Both the position numbers and the translations under genes were made by a program. The notes beneath the pieces are model-generated. The model was not told the DNA's origin. It was given only the letters and a program-made list of their open reading frames with translations, and searched no databases. This document shows, piece by piece, positions 6,389 through 13,529 of a DNA stretch of 13,529 bases (its first letter is position 1; each line of letters begins with the position of its first letter). Source of the DNA: JAGHKQ01 sp041920565 (GTDB taxonomy: Bacteria; Bacillota; Bacilli; Bacillales; Bacillaceae_G); the NCBI GenBank assembly GCA_041920565.1, contig JBHGXS010000092.1:1-13529 (forward strand). The letters are read 5' to 3'.

Positions 6389-9300
6389 GCAGCATTAACG
6401 CAAGAACAACAAGAACGGTTTCAGATGCTGCTCGATCAAATCCAGCTTCCGAAACCAATTGTCAATCAATATTTTAACGGCGGCGGAATTCAGAAACTAT
6501 TAGTAGATAAAGCAAATAAAAGCTGGTGCTTTCATTTTGCGCTGCCAAATCTTTTGCCGGCAAACATATATGAAATATTGGAAACTCAGCTTGTCCAGTC
6601 GTTTTCTCATATTGCAGCTGTTTCATTTGTGTTGGAGGCCGAAAATAACGAATACACTGAACAAGACGTGCAGCAATATTGGCCTATATGTTTAAATAAA
6701 GTTTCCTTATCTCCCATGTTCATGTACTTACAAAATCAAGTCCCGCATGTAAACGGATTGAAATGTATTTTGCATGTTAAAAACGAGATTGAAGCAACGA
6801 AAATAAAGGATAGTTTAGCTAAGCAAATTTCCGCTCGATATGAAACGTTCGGCTTCCCGCGTTTTCAATTTGAAGCACAAGTGCTGCAAAATGATGAAGA
6901 AACACAACGGTTCCGGGAAATGAAAGAACAAGAAGACCGTGAAAAGGTGATGCAAGCCATTGAAGAAATGGCGAAAAAGCAGGCTGAGCAGGAACAAAGT
7001 GCTCCGCTGTCCGATGAACCGCTTGTCATTGGATATCTCATTCGGGAAGAGGAAGAAATTACGCAAATTCGTGAAATTCAAGATGAAGAAAAGCGGAAAA
7101 CGATTCAAGGATATGTATTCGATGTCGAAACGCGTGAGCTTCGCAGCGGACGTACCCTGTTAACGTTCAAAATCACTGATTATACTGATTCCTTAATGAT
7201 TAAGATGTTTTCGCGGGATAAAGAAGATATTCCATTGTTGCAATCAATCAAAAAAGGAATGTGGCTGAAAGTCAGAGGATCTGTACAAAATGACACGTTC
7301 GTCCGTGACTTAGTGATGATTGCAAACGACATAAATGAAGTCAAAGCACCGCAGCGCCAAGATACTGCTCCTGAAGGTGAAAAACGCGTAGAGCTTCATT
7401 TGCACACTCCCATGAGTCAGATGGATGCGGTGACATCTGTGTCCAAGCTGATTGAACAAGCGAAAAAGTGGGGACACGAAGCAATTGCTATCACTGACCA
7501 TGCTGTTGTGCAATCGTACCCGGAGGCTTATTCTGCAGGGAAAAAGCAAGGCATTAAAATCCTATACGGAGTAGAGGCAAATCTTGTCGATGACGGGGTG
7601 CCAATTGCTTACAACGAAGATCATCGCTTGCTCGCTGATGAAACATATGTTGTGTTTGATGTGGAAACAACTGGATTATCAGCTGTTTACGATACTGTTA
7701 TTGAGCTAGCGGCCGTAAAAGTTAGAAACGGTGAAATTATCGACAGGTTTGAGTCCTTTGCAAATCCCCATCATCCGTTATCTGCCACAACCATTGAATT
7801 AACCGGCATTACTGATGATATGGTGAAAGATGCACCGGATGTGGACGTTGTATTCAAGCGATTTGCAGAATGGATACAAAATGACACGCTTGTAGCTCAT
7901 AATGCATCGTTTGATATGGGGTTTCTTAATGTAGGATTTAAGAAATGCGGGCTGGAAAAACCGAAAAACCCGGTTATCGATACGTTAGAGCTCGCCCGCT
8001 TTTTATATCCGGACATGAAAAACCATCGTTTAAATACGCTGTGTAAAAAGTTTGATATTGAACTTACGCAGCACCACCGTGCGATTTATGATGCTGAAGC
8101 CACTGGTTACTTGCTGGCCAAAATGATAAAAGAGGCAATCGGGCGCGGCATGGAGTATCATGATCAATTAAATGACAGCATGGGGCAAGGAGATTCATAC
8201 AAGAGAGGCAGACCAAGTCATATTACCTTGCTCGCTGCAACGCAAGAAGGGTTGAAGAATTTATACAAACTCGTTTCTCTGTCTCATGTGCAGTATCATT
8301 ATCGGGTGCCGCGCATTCCTCGTTCGGTATTGAAAAAATATAGAGAAGGAATTCTCGTCGGCAGCGGCTGCGATAAAGGGGAAGTATTCGAAGCGATGAT
8401 GCAGAAAGCGCCGGAGGAAGTAGAGGAAATTGCACAGTTTTACGACTATATAGAAGTACAGCCGCCGGAAGTGCTTTCGCATTTAATTGAATTAGAGCTT
8501 GTCAGAAATGAAAATGATTTACGAGAAATTATTTCTAATTTGGTCAAGCTCGGTAAAACGCTGGACAAACCGGTTGTGGCGACCGGAAACGTCCATTACT
8601 TGAATCCAGAGGATGCCATTTATCGTAAAATTTTAATCAGCTCCCAAGGCGGAGCCAATCCGTTAAATCGTCATAAGCTGCCGGATGTGCACTTTCGGAC
8701 TACGGATGAAATGCTTAAATGCTTTTTGTTTTTAGGGGAAGAAACAGCGAAGGAAATCGTCGTAACGAACTCTCAAAAAATCGCTCGAATGATTGGAGAG
8801 GTCAAACCGGTTAAGGATGATCTTTATACACCGAGAATTGAAGGGGCAGACGAGGAAACACGCAGGATGAGCTATGAGCGTGCGAAGAGCATTTACGGCG
8901 ATCCGCTTCCGGAAATAGTAGAGGCGCGTTTGGAGAAAGAGTTAAAGAGTATTATTGGCCACGGCTTTGCCGTTATTTATCTCATTTCTCATAAGCTCGT
9001 AAAAAAATCTCTTGATGATGGGTATCTTGTAGGATCTCGAGGATCTGTAGGATCTTCCTTTGTAGCCACTATGATGGAAATTACAGAGGTTAACCCGCTT
9101 CCGCCGCATTATATTTGTCCAAACTGCAAGCATTCGCATTTCTTTAACGACGGTTCTGTAGGCTCAGGCTTTGACTTGCCGGATAAAGATTGTCCGAATT
9201 GCGGGACAAGATATAAAAAAGACGGACATGATATCCCATTTGAAACGTTCCTTGGATTTAAAGGGGACAAGGTCCCGGACATAGATTTGAACTTCTCCGG

Positions 9301-10696
9301 TGAGTACCAACCACGTGCCCATAACTATACAAAGGTGCTGTTTGGAGAGGATAACGTATACCGTGCCGGAACAATCGGTACCGTGGCGGATAAAACGGCA
9401 TTTGGATATGTAAAGGGCTATGCTGCCGACCATAATCTCACAATACGGGGAGCGGAAGTAGAGCGTCTTGCGATGGGATGTACAGGCGTAAAGCGTACAA
9501 CAGGTCAGCACCCGGGCGGAATTATAGTTGTGCCGGATTATATGGATGTATATGATTTTACGCCAATTCAGTATCCGGCTGATGATACGTCCGCAGAATG
9601 GAGAACAACCCATTTTGACTTCCATTCCATCCACGATAACTTATTGAAGCTGGATATTCTGGGGCACGATGATCCGACTGTTATTCGTATGCTCCAAGAT
9701 TTGAGCGGTATCGATCCGAAAACCATTCCGACAGACGATCCAGAGGTCATGAAGATTTTCTCCGGAACAGAATCGTTGGGGGTAACGCCGGAACAAATCA
9801 ATTGTAAAACGGGAACGCTCGGCATCCCGGAGTTCGGTACAAAATTCGTTCGGCAAATGCTAGAAGAAACAAAGCCGACAACCTTCTCCGAGCTCGTACA
9901 GATTTCCGGTCTTTCTCATGGGACAGACGTATGGCTGGGAAATGCAAACGAGCTGATTTACAGCGGCACATGTACGCTGAGCGAAGTAATCGGCTGTCGT
10001 GACGATATCATGGTGTATTTAATTTATCAGGGATTAGAGCCATCTCTTGCCTTTAAAATCATGGAATCTGTGCGTAAAGGAAAAGGCGTACCGCCGGAAT
10101 GGGAAGAAGAAATGAAAAAGAATAATGTGCCGGATTGGTATATTGATTCTTGTAAAAAAATTAAGTACATGTTCCCGAAAGCGCACGCCGCTGCATACGT
10201 ATTAATGGCTGTTCGAATTGCCTATTTTAAAGTGCATTTCCCGCTGTTGTACTATGCTGCCTATTTTACTGTTCGTGCAGAGGATTTTGATGTAGAAGCC
10301 ATGGTCAGAGGCTCTAATGCTATTCGAGCAAAAATTGACGAGATTGTACAAAAAGGCTTGGATGCATCAGCAAAAGAAAAGAACCTGTTAACGGTTCTTG
10401 AAATGGCGCTTGAAATGTGCGAACGAGGATTTTCGTTTGCCAAGGTAGATTTATATCGTTCCAGCGCGACTGAATTTATCATTGATGGCAATTCGTTAAT
10501 TCCGCCGTTTAACGCTATCCCGGGATTAGGGACGAACGCAGCATTAAACATTGTAAAAGCAAGAGAAGAGGGAGAGTTTTTATCGAAAGAAGATTTACAG
10601 CAGCGTAGCAAAATTTCAAAAACAATACTAGAATACTTGGATAGTCAAGGCTGTCTGGAATCTCTTCCTGATCAGAATCAACTCTCTTTATTTTAG
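6386..10696 (+). CDS. polC: DNA polymerase III PolC, replicative polymerase with proofreading exonuclease
   Basis: Main chromosomal replicase subunit of low-G+C Gram-positives. From CTG 6386 it has 1436 residues, close to the 1437 of Bacillus subtilis PolC. Order of domains: N-terminal domain (about 1-220), OB-fold (about 225-315), then the PHP domain (HLHTP from 338, later TDHAV), which is split by a DnaQ-type 3'-5' exonuclease. The exonuclease has FDVETTG with Asp425 and Glu427, then HNASFDMGF and HRAIYDAEATG. The zinc-binding cysteines are at 911, 914, 936 and 939 (CPNC twice). The polymerase catalytic residues are Asp965 and Asp967 (PDIDLNFSGEYQ) and Asp1090 (KLDILGHDD). The final residues QLSLF are a beta-clamp-binding peptide. 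All catalytic sites are intact and there is no frameshift. An ATG start at 6425 would give 1423 residues and is less likely. Confidence 0.95.
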   Translation: MAALTQEQQERFQMLLDQIQLPKPIVNQYFNGGGIQKLLVDKANKSWCFHFALPNLLPANIYEILETQLVQSFSHIAAVSFVLEAENNEYTEQDVQQYWPICLNKVSLSPMFMYLQNQVPHVNGLKCILHVKNEIEATKIKDSLAKQISARYETFGFPRFQFEAQVLQNDEETQRFREMKEQEDREKVMQAIEEMAKKQAEQEQSAPLSDEPLVIGYLIREEEEITQIREIQDEEKRKTIQGYVFDVETRELRSGRTLLTFKITDYTDSLMIKMFSRDKEDIPLLQSIKKGMWLKVRGSVQNDTFVRDLVMIANDINEVKAPQRQDTAPEGEKRVELHLHTPMSQMDAVTSVSKLIEQAKKWGHEAIAITDHAVVQSYPEAYSAGKKQGIKILYGVEANLVDDGVPIAYNEDHRLLADETYVVFDVETTGLSAVYDTVIELAAVKVRNGEIIDRFESFANPHHPLSATTIELTGITDDMVKDAPDVDVVFKRFAEWIQNDTLVAHNASFDMGFLNVGFKKCGLEKPKNPVIDTLELARFLYPDMKNHRLNTLCKKFDIELTQHHRAIYDAEATGYLLAKMIKEAIGRGMEYHDQLNDSMGQGDSYKRGRPSHITLLAATQEGLKNLYKLVSLSHVQYHYRVPRIPRSVLKKYREGILVGSGCDKGEVFEAMMQKAPEEVEEIAQFYDYIEVQPPEVLSHLIELELVRNENDLREIISNLVKLGKTLDKPVVATGNVHYLNPEDAIYRKILISSQGGANPLNRHKLPDVHFRTTDEMLKCFLFLGEETAKEIVVTNSQKIARMIGEVKPVKDDLYTPRIEGADEETRRMSYERAKSIYGDPLPEIVEARLEKELKSIIGHGFAVIYLISHKLVKKSLDDGYLVGSRGSVGSSFVATMMEITEVNPLPPHYICPNCKHSHFFNDGSVGSGFDLPDKDCPNCGTRYKKDGHDIPFETFLGFKGDKVPDIDLNFSGEYQPRAHNYTKVLFGEDNVYRAGTIGTVADKTAFGYVKGYAADHNLTIRGAEVERLAMGCTGVKRTTGQHPGGIIVVPDYMDVYDFTPIQYPADDTSAEWRTTHFDFHSIHDNLLKLDILGHDDPTVIRMLQDLSGIDPKTIPTDDPEVMKIFSGTESLGVTPEQINCKTGTLGIPEFGTKFVRQMLEETKPTTFSELVQISGLSHGTDVWLGNANELIYSGTCTLSEVIGCRDDIMVYLIYQGLEPSLAFKIMESVRKGKGVPPEWEEEMKKNNVPDWYIDSCKKIKYMFPKAHAAAYVLMAVRIAYFKVHFPLLYYAAYFTVRAEDFDVEAMVRGSNAIRAKIDEIVQKGLDASAKEKNLLTVLEMALEMCERGFSFAKVDLYRSSATEFIIDGNSLIPPFNAIPGLGTNAALNIVKAREEGEFLSKEDLQQRSKISKTILEYLDSQGCLESLPDQNQLSLF

Positions 10697-10752
10697 TTTT
10701 TGTTCTGCTGCAATAAGAGGAATTCCGTTTGTCTGTTTAGTAGAAAGTAATC

Positions 10753-10869
10753 GGCTCTGTTCTAAAAGATTGTTGCTAGAAATGATCTATTGCGGGTCGT
10801 CACTGGCATGTTTTGTTTGCTGTGTTGCGTTTTTACGTTCGAAAAACAATAAAACTTACAAAAACAGCC
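10753..10869. mobile_element. MITE-like non-autonomous insertion element, copy B (117 bp)
   Basis: It starts with GGCTCTGTTCTAAA (10753-10766), identical to copy A, and ends with CTTACAAAAACAGCC (10855-10869), 12 of 15 identical to copy A. The 8-bp flanks AAGTAATC (10745-10752) and AAATAATA (10870-10877) agree at 6 of 8, again suggesting an old duplication. The interior differs from copy A and lacks its 15-bp stem. Both copies are probably internal-deletion derivatives of one insertion sequence family with GGCTCTGTT ends. No transposase fragment is recognisable. Confidence 0.6.
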
Positions 10870-10886
10870 AAATAATAAAGACAAAC

Positions 10887-10937
10887 AGAAAAGAATTTAG
10901 ATTTTCTTTGCAAAATATAGTAATGTGTGCTATATTT
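10887..10937 (+). repeat. two A+T-rich stem-loops after MITE copy B
   Basis: AGAAAA (10887-10892) can pair with TTTTCT (10902-10907) around 9 nt. AAATATAG (10913-10920) pairs perfectly with CTATATTT (10930-10937) around 9 nt. Both are weak in energy because of their A+T content, but they are adjacent and lie in the polC 3' region. Confidence 0.4.
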
Positions 10938-10944
10938 ATTACTG

Positions 10945-10988
10945 TACTGAAAACATATCCCAAGGATGCTTTATGTCCGTTTTCAGTA
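10945..10988 (+). repeat. 10-bp stem with structured 24-nt loop
   Basis: TACTGAAAAC (10945-10954) pairs perfectly with GTTTTCAGTA (10979-10988). Inside the loop ATCC (10957-10960) can pair with GGAT (10964-10967) around CAA, giving a nested stem. No T-run follows. It may be a remnant of another mobile element or an RNA structure of the polC 3' end; I do not recognise it. Confidence 0.5.
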
Positions 10989-11074
10989 TATGTGTTGTTC
11001 CTTACCGCATTGAAACGTGAAAAAAGGTTTTAGGCGGAAGGCATTTAGTTTAGATGAACATGAAATTTGTCAAA

Positions 11075-11098
11075 AAAGAGTGGGGAAACCCACTCTTT
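11075..11098. terminator. 10-bp GAAA tetraloop hairpin between polC and rimP
   Basis: AAAGAGTGGG (11075-11084) pairs perfectly with CCCACTCTTT (11089-11098) around GAAA, a stabilising tetraloop. It is the strongest candidate for the polC terminator. The + strand tail after the stem is CGTGTTAC, a poor U-tract, while on the - strand the stem is followed by further T residues, so it may work better in that direction or in both. Confidence 0.75.
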
Positions 11099-11192
11099 CG
11101 TGTTACTTACTTACTTTTTAAGAAAGCAGTAAAGTTTATATACATATTATTCTAGAGTTTTTGCTGCTTTTGGTAATACTAAGACAGATATT

Positions 11193-11218
11193 CCCTGCCG
11201 CTGGCGGGGGCTTTTGTT
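11193..11218 (+). terminator. hairpin plus T-run directly before rimP, possible attenuator
   Basis: CCCTGCC (11193-11199) pairs with GGCGGGG (11203-11209), 7 bp with one T-G wobble and a GCT loop. GCTTTTGTT follows. This is the form of an intrinsic terminator, but it ends only about 10 bp before the rimP Shine-Dalgarno (11229-11236). It could end stray polC transcripts or attenuate the rimP operon. Confidence 0.6.
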
Positions 11219-11242
11219 ATCGGGTTAGAAAGGAGGCTGCTT

Positions 11243-11716
11243 ATGAGCAAGAAAGTAACAGAAATCGTAGAAGAATTAGCAAAGCCGATCGTAGAAGAAT
11301 TGCAGCTTGAATTGGTGGATGTCGAGTATGTAAAAGAAGGAAAAGATTGGTTTTTGCGCGTATTTATTGATTCTGAAGCGGGGATAGACATTGAAGAATG
11401 CGGACTCGTAAGTGAGCGGTTAAGCGAAGCGTTGGACAAAGCTGATCCAATTCCTCATTTATATTTTCTGGATGTATCCTCTCCCGGCGCAGAACGCCCG
11501 TTGAAGAAGGAGCAGGATTTTCATAAAGCAATTGGGAAACAAGTAAATATCAAAACGTATGAGCCGCTTGACGGCGAAAAAGTGTTTGAAGGAAAGCTGT
11601 TAGCGTACGACGGCGCTTCCATCACTTTATTAATCACCATTAAGACAAGAAAAAAAGAGATTATCATTCCAATGGAAAAAGTGGCAAGTGCAAGACTTGC
11701 TGTTACGTTTGAGTAA
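11243..11716 (+). CDS. rimP: ribosome maturation factor RimP
   Basis: Needed for late maturation of the 30S ribosomal subunit (DUF150 family; ylxS in Bacillus). The 157 residues are the normal length for Bacillus. Features typical of the family are the N-terminal acidic domain with LELVDVEYVKEGKDWFLRVF, the segment LYFLDVSSPGAERPLKK at about residues 72-88, and an SH3-like C-terminal domain (VNIKTYEPLDGEKVFEGKL). The ATG at 11243 has a near-perfect AAAGGAGG at 11229-11236. It is the first gene of the rimP-nusA-infB operon, 14 bp before nusA, and a hairpin with T-run just upstream may control entry. Identification is secure from sequence pattern and operon position. Confidence 0.95.
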   Translation: MSKKVTEIVEELAKPIVEELQLELVDVEYVKEGKDWFLRVFIDSEAGIDIEECGLVSERLSEALDKADPIPHLYFLDVSSPGAERPLKKEQDFHKAIGKQVNIKTYEPLDGEKVFEGKLLAYDGASITLLITIKTRKKEIIIPMEKVASARLAVTFE

Positions 11717-11730
11717 GAAGGGGGATCTAA

Positions 11731-12831
11731 ATGAGCACTGAATTATTAGATGCTTTATTGGTGCTGGAAAAAGAAAAAGGTATCAGCAAAGATGTAATCA
11801 TCGAAGCGATAGAAGCAGCTTTGATTTCTGCTTATAAGCGCAATTTCAATCAAGCGCAAAATGTACGCGTAAGTTTTAATCCTGAGGTCGGATCCATTCG
11901 AGTATTCGCTCGAAAAGATGTAGTAGACAATGTATTTGACCCTCGTTTAGAAATTTCAGTCGAACAAGCGAGACAATACAATCCGAATTATCAAGTCGGG
12001 GATGTTATTGAAATTGAAGTGACACCGAAGGATTTCGGCCGTATCGCTGCTCAGACAGCGAAACAAGTAGTAACACAACGTGTTCGTGAAGCAGAACGCG
12101 GTGTTATTTATTCCGAATTCGTTGACCGGGAAGAAGATATCATGGTCGGCATTGTGCAGCGTCAAGACGCACGTTTCATATACGTCAGCTTAGGCAAAGT
12201 GGAAGCACTTTTACCGGTAAGCGAGCAAATGCCAAATGAACATTATAAGCCGCATGACCGTATTCGTGTGTTCATTACGAAAGTAGAAAAAACGACAAAA
12301 GGACCGCAAATCTTTGTATCCCGCACACATCCGGGTCTGTTAAAGCGTTTGTTTGAGTTAGAAGTTCCTGAAATTTACGACGGGACGGTTGAAATTCGTT
12401 CTGTGGCGAGAGAAGCGGGAGACCGTTCTAAGATTTCCGTGTACTCCGACAATCCGGATTTAGATCCGGTAGGTTCCTGTGTTGGTCCAAAGGGACAACG
12501 TGTACAAGCGATTGTAAATGAGCTGAAAGGGGAAAAAATTGATATCGTTCGTTGGTCCAATGATCCAGTTGAATATGTTGCTAATGCGCTGAGTCCATCT
12601 CAAGTCATAAAAGTGAATGTACAGGAAGAAGAAAAAGCAACAACGGTGGTTGTGCCGGATCATCAGCTTTCTCTAGCTATCGGCAAGCGCGGACAAAATG
12701 CACGTCTTGCCGCTAAGCTGACAGGATGGAAAATTGACATTAAAAGCGAATCTGAAGCGAAACGGCTTGGGCTTTTAGACACAGAATATGATTCCGATGC
12801 ATTTAATTTATTCCAAGATGATGTGGAATAG
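11731..12831 (+). CDS. nusA: transcription termination/antitermination factor NusA
   Basis: Binds RNA polymerase and nascent RNA, increases pausing and intrinsic termination, and takes part in rRNA antitermination. The 366 residues give an N-terminal RNA-polymerase-binding domain (about 1-125), an S1 domain (about 135-199, with GIVQRQDARFIYVSLGKVEA), KH1 (about 230-280, with VGPKGQRVQAI) and KH2 (about 300-345, with LAIGKRGQNARLAAKL). The C-terminal acidic repeats of Escherichia coli NusA are absent, as is normal in Firmicutes. ATG 11731 follows AAGGGGG (from 11718). The last codons overlap the ribosome site of the next gene, so translation of the two is probably coupled. Confidence 0.97.
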   Translation: MSTELLDALLVLEKEKGISKDVIIEAIEAALISAYKRNFNQAQNVRVSFNPEVGSIRVFARKDVVDNVFDPRLEISVEQARQYNPNYQVGDVIEIEVTPKDFGRIAAQTAKQVVTQRVREAERGVIYSEFVDREEDIMVGIVQRQDARFIYVSLGKVEALLPVSEQMPNEHYKPHDRIRVFITKVEKTTKGPQIFVSRTHPGLLKRLFELEVPEIYDGTVEIRSVAREAGDRSKISVYSDNPDLDPVGSCVGPKGQRVQAIVNELKGEKIDIVRWSNDPVEYVANALSPSQVIKVNVQEEEKATTVVVPDHQLSLAIGKRGQNARLAAKLTGWKIDIKSESEAKRLGLLDTEYDSDAFNLFQDDVE

Positions 12832-12845
12832 GAGTGAGACGAGTG
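12830..12845 (+). promoter_or_regulatory. ribosome site that sets the GTG start of rnpM
   Basis: AGGAG (12830-12834) overlaps the nusA stop and lies 8 nt before GTG 12843, which begins MSNRKVPLRKC, the typical N-terminus. The in-frame GTG at 12834 overlaps the ribosome site and is unlikely. Confidence 0.65.
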
Positions 12846-13115
12846 AGCAATCGTAAAGTTCCATTAAGAAAATGTGTTGTGACACAAGAAATGAAGCCGA
12901 AGCGTGAACTTATTCGCATTGTTCGATCCAAAGAAGGAGAGGTCTCCATCGACTTGACCGGCAAAAAATCAGGAAGAGGCGCATATTTGACAAAAGATCG
13001 CGAGTGCATTTTAAATGCCCAAAAGAAAAATATTTTGGAAAATCATTTAAAAGCTAAAATCGATGCATCTCTATACGAACAATTGCTGGAGCTTGTAGAA
13101 AAGGAGTCGTCATGA
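12843..13115 (+). CDS. rnpM: RNase P modulator RnpM (YlxR family)
   Basis: Small basic RNA-binding protein of the YlxR family (DUF448), reported in Bacillus subtilis to bind RNase P RNA and modulate RNase P; the older name is ylxR. From GTG 12843 it has 90 residues, the usual length. The conserved motif VPLRKCVVT is near residues 5-13 and GRGAYL is at about 44-49, the family's RNA-binding core. It sits between nusA and ylxQ, the conserved place. Its stop overlaps the start of ylxQ in an ATGA, which implies translational coupling. The family call is firm; the RNase P role is carried over from Bacillus subtilis. Confidence 0.92.
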   Translation: MSNRKVPLRKCVVTQEMKPKRELIRIVRSKEGEVSIDLTGKKSGRGAYLTKDRECILNAQKKNILENHLKAKIDASLYEQLLELVEKESS

Positions 13116-13417
13116 GCACGAATCAATGGAAATCGCTGTTAGGGTTGGCTAACAGAGCACGAAAAATCGTATCGGGCGAAGAGCTTGTGTTAAAAGAAGT
13201 TCGCAGCAAAAGAGCGAAACTCGTCCTTTTGTCCGAAGATGCATCAGCAAATACGACAAAAAAAGTGACGGATAAAACGAGCTACTATAAAGTTCCTCTT
13301 CGCAAAGTCATCAATCGGGAGGAACTCGGAAATGCAATCGGGAGAGAGGCGCGTGTGGTGGTAGCAGTGTTAGATGAGGGTTTCGCCAATAAGCTGCTTA
13401 CTATGCTCGATGTATAA
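13112..13417 (+). CDS. ylxQ: L7Ae-family RNA-binding protein YlxQ
   Basis: A 101-residue member of the ribosomal L7Ae/L30e family. Members such as YbxF and YlxQ of Bacillus bind kink-turn RNA; the cellular role of YlxQ is not settled. The N-terminal segment LLGLANRARKIVSGEE is typical, as is the central KLVLLSEDASANTTKKV and the C-terminal ARVVVAVLDEGFANKL. ATG 13112 is preceded by AAGGAG (13101-13106) and overlaps the rnpM stop by 4 bp (ATGA). It is followed 20 bp later by infB. Confident in family, cautious on function. Confidence 0.92.
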   Translation: MSTNQWKSLLGLANRARKIVSGEELVLKEVRSKRAKLVLLSEDASANTTKKVTDKTSYYKVPLRKVINREELGNAIGREARVVVAVLDEGFANKLLTMLDV

Positions 13418-13437
13418 AACTTATCGGGGGTGAACGT

Positions 13438-13529
13438 ATGAGTAAGATTCGAGTATATGAATACGCTAAGACAAAGAATATATCCAGTAAAGAAGTGATT
13501 ACGAAGTTGAAAGAAATGAATATTGAGGT
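13438..13529 (+). CDS. infB: translation initiation factor IF-2, N-terminal fragment (runs off the window)
   Basis: The first 30 complete codons give MSKIRVYEYAKTKNISSKEV, then ITKLKEMNIE, the IF2_N domain found at the start of Bacillus InfB. IF-2 is the GTPase that places fMet-tRNA on the 30S subunit and promotes subunit joining. ATG 13438 has GGGGGTGA at 13425-13432. The GTPase and C-terminal domains lie beyond the window. Its place after ylxQ is the conserved order, which supports the call from a short fragment. Confidence 0.93.
   Translation, partial: MSKIRVYEYAKTKNISSKEVITKLKEMNIE

Larger units (their letters stand above)
10697..11242. other. polC-rimP intergenic region, hairpin-rich
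   Basis: This 546-bp gap is long for this gene order. It contains a MITE-like copy (10753-10869), an A+T-rich segment with three stem-loops (10887-10988), a strong GAAA-loop hairpin (11075-11098) and a hairpin with T-run directly before the rimP ribosome site (11193-11218). A frame of 87 codons from a TTG at 10770 has no ribosome site, begins inside the mobile element and resembles nothing I recognise, so I do not call it. Between 11101 and 11160 A+T-rich hexamers such as TATATA (11137) and TATTAT (11145) could be a -10 box for rimP, but no matching -35 is clear. Confidence 0.6.

Noticed and set aside
6234..6458. 74-codon - strand frame opposite the polC leader
   Set aside because: No ribosome site, no recognisable motif, and it runs antisense into polC.
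6274..6477. 67-codon + strand frame across the polC leader
   Set aside because: It overlaps the polC start in another frame, begins at GTG without a ribosome site, and its translation is Arg-rich, as expected from G+C-rich noncoding sequence.
9164..9634. 156-codon - strand frame inside polC
   Set aside because: It is a shadow of the polymerase catalytic region, whose conserved codons explain the open frame; no ribosome site or family motif.
10770..11033. 87-codon + strand frame in the polC-rimP gap
   Set aside because: It starts at TTG inside the MITE-like copy, lacks a Shine-Dalgarno and crosses several hairpins; its hydrophobic and Lys-rich translation fits A+T-rich noncoding DNA.
1..13529. 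CRISPR array, tRNA or rRNA genes, prophage, defence or biosynthetic cluster
   Set aside because: No regularly spaced repeats, no tRNA or rRNA sequence and no such genes are visible; the coding content is standard housekeeping.

Overview
The window is a conserved chromosomal block of a low-to-medium G+C Firmicute, most likely a Bacillus-type member of the Bacillaceae. The basis is gene order (frr remnant, uppS, cdsA, dxr, rseP/rasP, proS, polC, then rimP, nusA, rnpM/ylxR, ylxQ, infB), the Gram-positive PolC-type replicative polymerase, and a short NusA without C-terminal acidic repeats. All substantial genes are on the + strand. I cannot name the species from sequence alone.

Layout. Positions 1-101 hold the 3' tail of frr (ribosome recycling factor), with an in-frame stop where a Lys codon is expected and no normal stop. 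Positions 142-282 look like a MITE-type insertion with strong internal hairpins. Positions 311-4349 carry envelope and isoprenoid genes: uppS, cdsA, dxr and the site-2 protease rseP. A 100-bp leader with alternative stem-loops precedes proS (4450-6150). A terminator-like hairpin and a roughly 200-bp leader with a G+C-rich patch precede polC (6386-10696), which appears to start at CTG. The 546-bp gap 10697-11242 holds a second copy of the MITE-type element (10753-10869), several unexplained stem-loops, a strong GAAA-loop hairpin and a hairpin plus T-run just before rimP. The rimP-nusA-rnpM-ylxQ-infB operon runs from 11243 off the right edge.

How the genes work together. Dxr commits carbon to the MEP isoprenoid pathway, UppS builds the C55 lipid carrier for cell-wall synthesis, and CdsA makes CDP-diacylglycerol for phospholipids. 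RseP cleaves membrane proteins such as anti-sigma factors. ProS charges tRNA-Pro and PolC replicates the chromosome. The rimP operon links 30S maturation, transcription elongation and termination, RNase P modulation and translation initiation.

I do not see a novel defence, mobile or biosynthetic gene system. The unusual signals are in the non-coding parts and at gene edges: the decayed frr end, two related MITE-like elements with imperfect 8-bp flanking repeats, the CTG start of polC, and several hairpin-rich leaders.
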